From a virus: 20,415 nucleotides of DNA. The notes under the pieces are model-generated. The model did not search any database and was not told the origin of the DNA. It saw only the letters and a list, made by a program, of their open reading frames with translations. This document shows, in pieces, positions 8,492 through 14,314 of this stretch. The stretch is taken from positions 1 to 20,415 of the IMG/VR virus record IMGVR_UViG_3300006749_000193; one strand, 5' to 3'. Position 1 is the first letter of the stretch, and every line of letters begins with the position of its first letter. The translations under genes were made by a program, and so were the position numbers.

Positions 8492-8905
8492 TTATACTCC
8501 TTTAAATGATTTTATTACATCAGATGAGAATAGTTTTTGTAGATTCAACAGATACATCTTTGATGCATTGTGGTCTCCACCTGAAACTGTTCTCTTATAA
8601 TCTAGGTTGGCAATTATCTTTTTTAAAGATTCTACTTTAAATACTAATGTACAAAAAGTATCTTCACCAACACAAAGATTATGAAACCAATAGTCAGCTT
8701 CCGTAGCATTAATACCACTAGGTTTACCATAGCTTTCATATTCTATAGCTATGTTGCCTGTATTTTGCCACATACCTCTTTCACTTTTGACTTCTATTTT
8801 TTTATCTTGCAACATGTCTGCTACAACTTGCTCTCTTACTTTGCCATATTCTAAATCTATGTCAAACTTTTTTCTGTCTTCTATACATGGTTCTAATACA
8901 TTCAT
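8492..8905 (-). CDS. Putative PD-(D/E)xK nuclease-like protein
   Basis: The product is 137 residues. Residues 18-70 read as a small restriction-endonuclease-like core: a helix with E25 (LEYGKVREQVVADML), a strand with E38-V-K40 (KKIEVKSERG) as the candidate ExK, a strand with E56 (TGNIAIEYES) and a GKPSGINATEADYW segment. Phage proteins of this pattern are often annotated as hypothetical and occasionally as endonucleases. The acidic residue normally preceding ExK cannot be assigned with certainty, so catalysis is inference. GAAAGGAGAA upstream supports the ATG at 8905. It follows the small membrane protein with one base between genes. Possible jobs are host DNA degradation or protection of replication intermediates. 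Confidence 0.6.
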   Translation of the reverse strand: MNVLEPCIEDRKKFDIDLEYGKVREQVVADMLQDKKIEVKSERGMWQNTGNIAIEYESYGKPSGINATEADYWFHNLCVGEDTFCTLVFKVESLKKIIANLDYKRTVSGGDHNASKMYLLNLQKLFSSDVIKSFKGV

Positions 8906-8906
8906 T

Positions 8907-9080
8907 CTAATTCTCCTTTCGTGGAGTTAAGGGTTTAGTTCTTTTAGGTTTCAGATGTAACATCTCTCTGATGTGCAACTTTCTACCTTTGAAGAACACT
9001 ATTAAGTTGATTGTTGTATTGATGGAAATGGCTATTAATAACCACCATTGCCACCAAAGTAATTGACTACCTTCTAACAC
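8907..9080 (-). CDS. 57-residue single-helix membrane protein (GTG start)
   Basis: This frame fills the only gap between the nuclease-like gene and nrdJ. It begins with GTG at 9080, whose G is the last base of the nrdJ stop codon, and ends with TAG one base before the next ATG, so coupling on both sides is exact. The product starts with a short head (MLEGSQ), then one strongly hydrophobic, Trp-rich helix (residues 7-30, LLWWQWWLLIAISINTTINL followed by IVFF), then a basic tail (KGRK...LKPKRTKPLTPRKEN), which predicts an N-out, C-in single span by the positive-inside rule. It has no recognisable family. A holin or spanin-like role is possible but the basic tail and location among nucleotide genes give no support. 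No good ribosome binding site is visible. Confidence 0.6.
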   Translation of the reverse strand: MLEGSQLLWWQWWLLIAISINTTINLIVFFKGRKLHIREMLHLKPKRTKPLTPRKEN

Positions 9081-10993
9081 TAACTAGCCTGTATGTCAAC
9101 CATCTCACACGCATCTGCTGTGCAAGCTAGTTCCCTTCCACCACTAGTTGTATCTTCTTTTTCGTAGTCAGCTAACTTCGACCAATCAATCGAAGAAGGC
9201 ATCTTTTTGTAAGCTTTTTCATATTCTTCACCTGTTATATCTTGATAAGGTGCTTGGGCATATGTATGGTCACTAAATGGAAGAAAGGATATACCTGACA
9301 CTTCATCAAAGTTATCATATACCCATGCTCCTACTCTCATCCACTCATCTTCTTTAACAGATACAGTAACAGAAGGTTTATGCTCACACCAATGTCTTTG
9401 GAACATAAGCCAATACTCTAGCTGTTGAATAGCAGACATTTGTGTCCTAGTAACAGCACCTGAAGGTGACTTCATAGGAAAGCTGAATACAGTTGTGCTG
9501 TCAGGTTTCATAACGCATGGCTCACTTGGTATGCCACTATCTTTCATAAACTGTGTCAATGGGTCTTTATTATCACCACGTACAGTTCTTATGTAATAAT
9601 CATTATGTCTAGCATGTATACCTGAAGCACTGTCAACTAATTGACTAACTGTACCACTAGGTTTAACACACGTGATTGCAGTTGACTGTGGAATACCTAA
9701 GTCTTTAGCCATCTTCTTATTAGTTTCCACTGCTACATCTCTTAATATTGTTAAGATTTCTTCTGTCCATATATCGGTATCTAATATACCTGTTAGGGAA
9801 ACTCCTAATAATCTTTCTTCTTCTGTATTATCTCTCCATACCTTACGTAAATACTTAAAGTTAGTAAGAGTAGATTGAAATGTACCAAGTATAGTAGCCA
9901 TACGTACCTTTTCTGTTAAAGAGTTAAGGTCATCTGTGGCTCTACACACTACCTCTGTAAGATTACAGAACTGATATGGTCTAAGTATAATCTCACTACA
10001 TGGATTACAACCAAAGTAGTGGTCGGATTCCCTTCTGCCATTTTCCGAAGCCTTCACTCTAGCTGCCTGTCTATTAAAGATACCACGTTCTCCTGACTTA
10101 GATTCATATAAAGATGTCCACTCTCGCATGAATGTACCCATTTCAGGCTTACCTTTAAATGCTACAGAGTTATTAGCTAGTGCTCGTTGCCCTTCATTCT
10201 CCCACCATTGACCTGACTTAGCATGTCTCATTTGGTCATCGCCTAAGTTAGACAAAGATATAAGAGCAGACCTACGGACACCACCAACAACTACAACCTC
10301 TCCTATCTTACACATTAAGTCGTGACACTCAATAGGAAATAATCTTCTGCCTTTAGCACCCTTGAACTTCTGTATGCAGAACTGAAACAACTCAACTAAT
10401 GGTGCAGGTCCTGATGCCCTACCACCAAATGTTTTTAGTCTTGCACCTGCTGGTCTGACCTGTGACACATCCCAAGTAGGTACTTGCCCTACATATAGCA
10501 TAGCAATAAGTTCTCTCAATGATTTTGCCCAACCGGGTCTGCTGTCACCTACAGTGATGATAGTAGTGCTATCCTCAAAGTGTTCATTGACTATAGGTAG
10601 CTTGTCTACGTTCTCACGTTCTACAGAGAAGCCTACACCTGTGCCACACATAAGTATATACATACACTCATCAAATGAACGTGGACTATCTACAGGTATA
10701 TAGCTACAGTTATAACCCCCTACATGGCATCTATCTAATGCAGGTCCTGATGTCATCAAAGCTCTCATGCTTGGCATGACTCCTAAACTCATTATTTGAT
10801 TAGTTAGCTTTTCTTTAAGTGCTTTAGTCACAGTATAGTTATGATTATTTTTTAAATGATTGCTCATATAATCAAAGTATCTATCTACTGTTTCAGACCA
10901 ATTCTCTCTTCTCTGTTCATTATCTTTCCATCTTGCATAGCGAGAGAGTGCTATAAAGTTTTGATAATCTGTAGGTAAGTAATTATTAATCAT
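9080..10993 (-). CDS. nrdJ: Class II (adenosylcobalamin-dependent) ribonucleotide reductase, monomeric type
   Basis: The enzyme reduces ribonucleotides to deoxyribonucleotides using B12 to generate a thiyl radical, and works in the cytoplasm. The Lactobacillus leichmannii-type signature is complete: C96 (GGYNCSY), C332 with N330 and E334 in FGCNPCSEI (thiyl radical and acid/base residues), C343 eleven residues on (reducing pair with C96), GVRRSA at 238-243, KPSGTVSQLVDSASGIHARH and a C-terminal shuttle pair C624/C629 (ACTADAC). No inserted intein or ATP-cone is seen. At 637 residues it is shorter than the 739-residue model enzyme, as phage forms usually are. The ATG at 10993 follows GGAG by ten bases and overlaps the preceding gene by eight. 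It needs host or environmental B12, and no radical-generating subunit gene is required. Confidence 0.95.
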   Translation of the reverse strand: MINNYLPTDYQNFIALSRYARWKDNEQRRENWSETVDRYFDYMSNHLKNNHNYTVTKALKEKLTNQIMSLGVMPSMRALMTSGPALDRCHVGGYNCSYIPVDSPRSFDECMYILMCGTGVGFSVERENVDKLPIVNEHFEDSTTIITVGDSRPGWAKSLRELIAMLYVGQVPTWDVSQVRPAGARLKTFGGRASGPAPLVELFQFCIQKFKGAKGRRLFPIECHDLMCKIGEVVVVGGVRRSALISLSNLGDDQMRHAKSGQWWENEGQRALANNSVAFKGKPEMGTFMREWTSLYESKSGERGIFNRQAARVKASENGRRESDHYFGCNPCSEIILRPYQFCNLTEVVCRATDDLNSLTEKVRMATILGTFQSTLTNFKYLRKVWRDNTEEERLLGVSLTGILDTDIWTEEILTILRDVAVETNKKMAKDLGIPQSTAITCVKPSGTVSQLVDSASGIHARHNDYYIRTVRGDNKDPLTQFMKDSGIPSEPCVMKPDSTTVFSFPMKSPSGAVTRTQMSAIQQLEYWLMFQRHWCEHKPSVTVSVKEDEWMRVGAWVYDNFDEVSGISFLPFSDHTYAQAPYQDITGEEYEKAYKKMPSSIDWSKLADYEKEDTTSGGRELACTADACEMVDIQAS

Positions 10994-11162
10994 ATTTTTT
11001 ATTCTCCATTATTGTTCTCATATTAGTTATATTAATTCCGTCTATCTCATGTACTAAATCTTTTATGTACTCTTGTATTTCTTCGTCTAATCTGCCATCT
11101 GAAGGTATAGGATATTCTTCAGGGTCTACCTTCAATGTAAGCATCATATTAACTTTTACCAT
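10986..11162 (-). CDS. Small conserved phage protein, unknown function
   Basis: The open frame runs to a TTG at 11174, but GAGGT sits just before the ATG at 11162, which is preferred. The 58-residue product begins MVKVNMMLTLKVDPEEYPIP, followed by an acidic helix (RLDEEIQEYIKDLVHEIDG) and a short strand. This beta-alpha-beta-like layout is familiar from small proteins of marine phages, but I know of no function. It overlaps the DUF3310 gene before it and nrdJ after it by a few bases, so it belongs to the nucleotide gene run. Confidence 0.7.
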   Translation of the reverse strand: MVKVNMMLTLKVDPEEYPIPSDGRLDEEIQEYIKDLVHEIDGINITNMRTIMENKKYD

Positions 11163-11373
11163 CGTATACCTCAATAAGTTTATTGAGATACCATTGTGCT
11201 TTCTTTAAATCTTCAACACCATTCTTATACCTGTATCTCCATAGGTACTTAACTATATTACCTTGCAAGTAATAATCAAATCCATTTGTTAACATAGCTT
11301 CTAAGGCATCGATAGTTTCAATACCTGCTTTATTGTAATGTTCAGGACTGTTTACCATATCTTTCTTTTCCAT
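11149..11373 (-). CDS. DUF3310 family protein (relative of phage nucleotide kinase gp1.7)
   Basis: The core NSPEHYNKAGIETIDALEAM ... LQGNIVKYLWRYRYK ... DLKKAQWYLNKLIE matches the DUF3310 pattern (HY..G.iE.id, GN.iKYl.R, DL.KA.wYl..Li). The family includes, to my knowledge, T7 gp1.7, described as a nucleotide kinase; whether such short members have kinase activity is uncertain. The frame is open to a TTG at 11454, but that TTG is the first three bases of a TTGACA promoter element, while AAGGAG at 11380-11385 stands six bases before ATG 11373. I therefore choose 74 residues, which also fits the domain. Another candidate start, ATG 11421, has its GGAG 14 bases away. It leads the run ending in nrdJ and MazG. 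Confidence 0.85.
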   Translation of the reverse strand: MEKKDMVNSPEHYNKAGIETIDALEAMLTNGFDYYLQGNIVKYLWRYRYKNGVEDLKKAQWYLNKLIEVYDGKS

Positions 11374-11379
11374 CTGTTT

Positions 11380-11385
11380 CTCCTT
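11380..11385 (-). promoter_or_regulatory. Shine-Dalgarno that fixes the DUF3310 start at 11373
   Basis: AAGGAG on the minus strand, six bases before ATG. It supports the shorter 74-residue reading of the gene over longer alternatives. Confidence 0.65.
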
Positions 11386-11425
11386 CTCTGCCATCATTCT
11401 CATATATTCCATGTGTCTCATATCT

Positions 11426-11454
11426 TTTATATATTCTCCGTTTGCTAATGTCAA
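11426..11454 (-). promoter_or_regulatory. Sigma70-like promoter before the DUF3310-nrdJ run
   Basis: On the minus strand TTGACA (11454-11449) is followed by 17 bases and TATAAA (11431-11426). The -35 is consensus and the -10 matches five of six positions. Transcription would start near 11419, leaving a leader of about 45 bases before ATG 11373. The -35 overlaps the stop codon of the preceding gene. Chance occurrence in AT-rich DNA is possible, but the spacing and the position at a gene junction favour a real promoter used by host RNA polymerase. Confidence 0.55.
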
Positions 11455-11789
11455 TGATTATTTTCTTTATCAAATTTAATTGATATAACATTTCCTGATA
11501 CATCATGCACTGTTGCTTTTTGGGGTAAATTATTATTTGCAGGTTCTGTAGGGGTGCTCATGTAATCCAATACTATATCTTCAAACTTCTTATTATCTTG
11601 AATTAGTGACAAAGCCGCACAACCCATTTGGCATATTTGTTCTAATTCATAAAAACTATCGTCATCTAAATTAGTCTTCCTAGCATTAATAACTAATTGA
11701 AAAACTCCTGTATATTTACCATCATCGGTAACGTCAGGAACTATTTCTATAAAAAATTGATTGCCTTTGTTATCACATTTCATTGTCAT
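11451..11789 (-). CDS. Hypothetical phage protein
   Basis: I do not recognise this 112-residue product. The first 35 residues look like a small beta sheet (FFIEIVPDVTDDGKYTGVFQ then LVINA), followed by an acidic helix (DDDSFYELEQICQMGCAALS), a second helix, and a C-terminal strand pair (KATVHDVSGNVISIKFDKEN). AGGAG stands before ATG 11789. The ATG overlaps the stop of the endonuclease I gene (ATGA), so the two are translationally coupled. No membrane segment or catalytic motif is seen. The position between endonuclease I and DUF3310 suggests an early-middle function without defining it. Confidence 0.75.
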   Translation of the reverse strand: MTMKCDNKGNQFFIEIVPDVTDDGKYTGVFQLVINARKTNLDDDSFYELEQICQMGCAALSLIQDNKKFEDIVLDYMSTPTEPANNNLPQKATVHDVSGNVISIKFDKENNH

Positions 11790-12244
11790 TTCTTTCTCCT
11801 TATTTTAGCTCCCACAAATTTTATAAATTTAGGATGTTTGTTTTTACCTTTTTCCTTTAACCAATCTTCAGGTATGATTCTATCGTAATATCTGAACCCA
11901 TACTTGATACACCATTCTGCGTAACTTGATTTTGCTCCTTTACTTAACTTGGCTTTACTATTAGTAAATACAAATCTTATATCTAATTTAGGATGTTGTT
12001 TCTTTATAGCTAAGTGTTTTCTTCTGTCAACTGCTAAGAATCTACCTTTAGTTTCAATAATAATTCCATTTTTAAGTATAAAATCAGGAGTATAGGTGCG
12101 ATAGGCTAAATCTTCCCATTCTATTTTGATAGATTCGTACTCATACTTGTACTTTATCGTATCAAGAGCCATAGAAATCTTATGCTCTAGTCCACTCCTA
12201 TACCCATACTTTATTGCTTCTCGTCTTACCTTATGAGGTGACAC
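11786..12244 (-). CDS. T7-like endonuclease I (Holliday junction resolvase)
   Basis: This 152-residue protein matches T7 gp3 (149 residues) along its length. The catalytic set is all present: E20 (SGLEHK), D54 (TYTPDF), E64 and K66 (GIIIETKGR), forming the PD-(D/E)xK site. Further family landmarks are VDRRKHLAIKKQHPKLDIRF, KLSKGAKSSYAEWC and IPEDW. The enzyme is a homodimer that cuts four-way junctions and branched DNA, and in T7 it also breaks down host DNA. The start is GTG at 12244, directly after the stop of the coiled-coil gene; no ATG upstream is available and the spacing to E20 equals that in T7. No ribosome binding site is visible, so coupling is likely. The neighbouring Fe-S nuclease and polymerase support a replication and recombination role. 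Confidence 0.92.
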   Translation of the reverse strand: MSPHKVRREAIKYGYRSGLEHKISMALDTIKYKYEYESIKIEWEDLAYRTYTPDFILKNGIIIETKGRFLAVDRRKHLAIKKQHPKLDIRFVFTNSKAKLSKGAKSSYAEWCIKYGFRYYDRIIPEDWLKEKGKNKHPKFIKFVGAKIRRKK

Positions 12245-12463
12245 TTAGAAGTTTCGCCATGTTATACCTGAGAAAGGATTGTAAGCAGGGGTATATCCCA
12301 AGTTCTTTAACTCTTCCTTAACTGCTTCTTCAGCTAATCTTTTAGCTTCCATAGCATCACGTAAGCCTGATGTACGCATTTCACGATACTCTTTTTTAGC
12401 TTCAGATAATTGCTTTTCCATTTCTTCGATATTAGATTTTAATTCGTCAAGTGATTTACTCAT
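12245..12463 (-). CDS. Small coiled-coil protein
   Basis: The 72-residue product is one long charged helix (residues 1-55, heptad-like SLDELKSNIEEMEKQLSEAK and on) with an aromatic tail ending PAYNPFSGITWRNF. It has no recognisable family. AAGGAG lies upstream of ATG 12463, and the gene overlaps the Fe-S nuclease gene by eight bases and abuts the endonuclease I GTG. A role as partner or inhibitor of one of the two flanking nucleases is conceivable only from position. The tail could be a binding motif. Confidence 0.75.
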   Translation of the reverse strand: MSKSLDELKSNIEEMEKQLSEAKKEYREMRTSGLRDAMEAKRLAEEAVKEELKNLGYTPAYNPFSGITWRNF

Positions 12464-13328
12464 TTATATACTCCTTTCTCAACTCAACATACGACACAAT
12501 CTTAGGGAATTGTGCCTTAGACATTACGGATGGTAACTCTTGCAAGTTTTCCCAACACGAATTTTTATAGTCACAGAAACTACAATTAATTCCTAAGACT
12601 TTGTTGCCTGTAGGCTTTCCCCTAAAAAATTCTTCTACAGGCTCAAAGCAACGTTCAAAGATATTGTCTTTAACCTTTTGAACAGTAGCTTTAATTTTGT
12701 TCATCTCCTTTGTTTCATCTACAGAGTTAGCAGACACGTACTTGAATTTACCATTAGCTTTGTTGACTACCCACCAACCACCAACTTTTTTCTTGGCAGC
12801 TTTTGCATAGCCAACTAACTGTGCTATATATCCAAATGCATCTCCCTGACTCAAGGTATCAAAGGATTCAAACTTATTATCGTAAGACCAACTTGAAGCA
12901 GACTTAACATCGTCAACTGCACCATCAATAACTAAGTCATAAGTACCATTTATATGTGTGTCATTAACTTCCAATGATACATTTTCAGGTTCTTCATACT
13001 TAACTCCTGATGCTTTGAGCAAACCTTTAAATACAGCTTCAACTATATCCCCTAACATCATGTTCATCATAAAGTTATTAGGTTTACCTGTGGCTAATTC
13101 AGGTTTGTTTTTATCAAACCATAGCTGACATGTAGGTCTACCCAAGTTAGACATACGTAATTTGAAGTCTTTACGACTCTCTCCACTCCCAAACTGCTTA
13201 CGTAGTGCATCCATTACGTCTTTACCTACCTGCTCTATCACTTCGTCAGGCATAGTAGTTTTACCATTTACTGCATCAGACATATACTGATGCACTAGCA
13301 GTTCGGCAGGGTGAGAAGGATTAGGCAT
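12456..13328 (-). CDS. Cas4/RecB-like nuclease with a 4Cys Fe-S motif
   Basis: The PD-(D/E)xK core of the RecB/Cas4/AddB exonuclease family is visible: a GD.vE helix (MMLGDIVEAVFK), a GTYDLVIDG strand with D131, DDVKSAS with D140 and K142, and QLVGYAKA (Q170...Y174). One Cys before the core (C67, PTCQLWF) and three after it (C249, C252, C258, INCSFCDYKNSC) form the C...CxxCxxxxxC layout that holds a [4Fe-4S] cluster in Cas4 and AddB. Such enzymes degrade DNA ends, and this one may serve as the phage exonuclease, as gp6 does in T7. Numbering is for ATG 13328, which overlaps the preceding stop by eight bases. A longer reading from 13361 (301 residues) overlaps by 41 bases and has no better ribosome binding site. 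No CRISPR array or other cas gene is present. Confidence 0.8.
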   Translation of the reverse strand: MPNPSHPAELLVHQYMSDAVNGKTTMPDEVIEQVGKDVMDALRKQFGSGESRKDFKLRMSNLGRPTCQLWFDKNKPELATGKPNNFMMNMMLGDIVEAVFKGLLKASGVKYEEPENVSLEVNDTHINGTYDLVIDGAVDDVKSASSWSYDNKFESFDTLSQGDAFGYIAQLVGYAKAAKKKVGGWWVVNKANGKFKYVSANSVDETKEMNKIKATVQKVKDNIFERCFEPVEEFFRGKPTGNKVLGINCSFCDYKNSCWENLQELPSVMSKAQFPKIVSYVELRKEYINE

Positions 13329-14256
13329 TTGCTGATTCCATCTCAACATCAATGAAATCATCCACAGTCTTCATATCATCGTGAGATAAAACATCTTGCC
13401 TTTCAGCAACTGCTGTATCCCATTTAGCTATGATACCATCATTATGAACCTTTATCCAATCCATAAAGTCTCCAAAAGTTTTGTGGTCTTCCTCAGTTAT
13501 ATCTAATTTATTTGTTAAATCTAACTTAACATTAGATGTATAAAAAGTATTTCCACTATTACCTTTATGCCCTGTAGTGCCATCTAAGTCTATGATATGC
13601 TGTAGTGGTAGTCTTTCCATCTTAGCAAACTTAGAGAACACACCACCTAAAGCTTTGTAGTCTTCCCTATTATTAACTTCCCATAGTGCAGGAAAGCTAG
13701 AAAGTTCTTCATCCACTTCTTTGCCATCTATGGCTTTTACAGGTTGTAACATTTCAACCATGCCAAATACAACTCTGTATCTCTTTACAGCTTTTATAGA
13801 TGCCTTAACAGTTTCAGATAAAGAATGATAATCTTCTACAAAACCTGCTGGTTTTCCACAGTTAAAAGTTCCTGCATCATCCTTTAAATCTATGTTTAGA
13901 TTATCTGCTAATATAGATGAAGTATAAAATCCCTTCTTCTCTCCTTCTTTCATAGAAGTATTTTGAGTCCATCTCTTGTACATAAAACGTTGTAGAAATG
14001 GTCTAAACCTAACCTTCTTCGCAAAGAAAAATTTAGATGGGTCTCCAACTTCTTCTAATCTATATGAACCACCATCTACTACTTCTGTGGTTATTTCTTT
14101 ACCCTGACTATTTATATCTTTTCCCATAGTAGGATTATGCCAAAGCCTAAATCTATTTAGTATATTGGTCTTTTTATCTGTAGACATTGTAGGCACTCCC
14201 ATAGCTTTCGCCATAGTTGCATAATTATCTGTATTTATAGTTACTACTTCATTCAT
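13321..14256 (-). CDS. Putative ssDNA-binding or replication accessory protein
   Basis: No family was recognised from the 311-residue product. Residues 60-100 are rich in basic and aromatic residues (KFFFAKKVRFRPFLQRFMYK), a possible nucleic-acid surface. The last 25 residues are acidic (DVLSHDDMKTVDDFIDVEME), a feature shared by phage and bacterial ssDNA-binding proteins that use an acidic tail to bind replisome partners. It sits directly after DNA polymerase and before two nucleases, a place where T7-like phages keep the ssDNA-binding protein gene 2.5. AAAGGAG precedes ATG 14256, and a good promoter lies in the short gap upstream, which suits a protein needed in large amounts. Function is inference; a recombination mediator is an alternative. 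Confidence 0.5.
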   Translation of the reverse strand: MNEVVTINTDNYATMAKAMGVPTMSTDKKTNILNRFRLWHNPTMGKDINSQGKEITTEVVDGGSYRLEEVGDPSKFFFAKKVRFRPFLQRFMYKRWTQNTSMKEGEKKGFYTSSILADNLNIDLKDDAGTFNCGKPAGFVEDYHSLSETVKASIKAVKRYRVVFGMVEMLQPVKAIDGKEVDEELSSFPALWEVNNREDYKALGGVFSKFAKMERLPLQHIIDLDGTTGHKGNSGNTFYTSNVKLDLTNKLDITEEDHKTFGDFMDWIKVHNDGIIAKWDTAVAERQDVLSHDDMKTVDDFIDVEMESANA

Positions 14257-14285
14257 TTTATTTTTCTCCTTTCAAAAGAATCCTA

Positions 14286-14314
14286 GTTATATCACGACAC
14301 ATCTTTAGTGTCAA
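14286..14314 (-). promoter_or_regulatory. Sigma70-like promoter before the ssDNA-binding candidate
   Basis: On the minus strand TTGACA (14314-14309) is followed by exactly 17 bases and TATAAC (14291-14286). The -35 is consensus and the -10 matches five of six positions. The -35 and spacer lie in the last codons of the polymerase gene and the -10 lies in the 35-base gap. A start near 14279 gives a leader of about 22 bases containing the AAAGGAG site of the next gene. Confidence 0.6.

Noticed and set aside
8953-8965. Inverted repeat AGATGT-A-ACATCT
   Set aside because: Lies inside the small membrane protein gene, is short and has no positional support as an operator.
12003-12030. TTGACA-N16-TATAAA on the minus strand inside endonuclease I
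   Set aside because: The bases encode the conserved VDRRKHLAIK segment, so codon constraint explains them, and it is more than 200 bases from the next gene start.
12456-13328. CRISPR-Cas locus suggested by a Cas4-like protein
   Set aside because: No direct-repeat array and no other cas genes; Cas4-like nucleases are common alone in phages.
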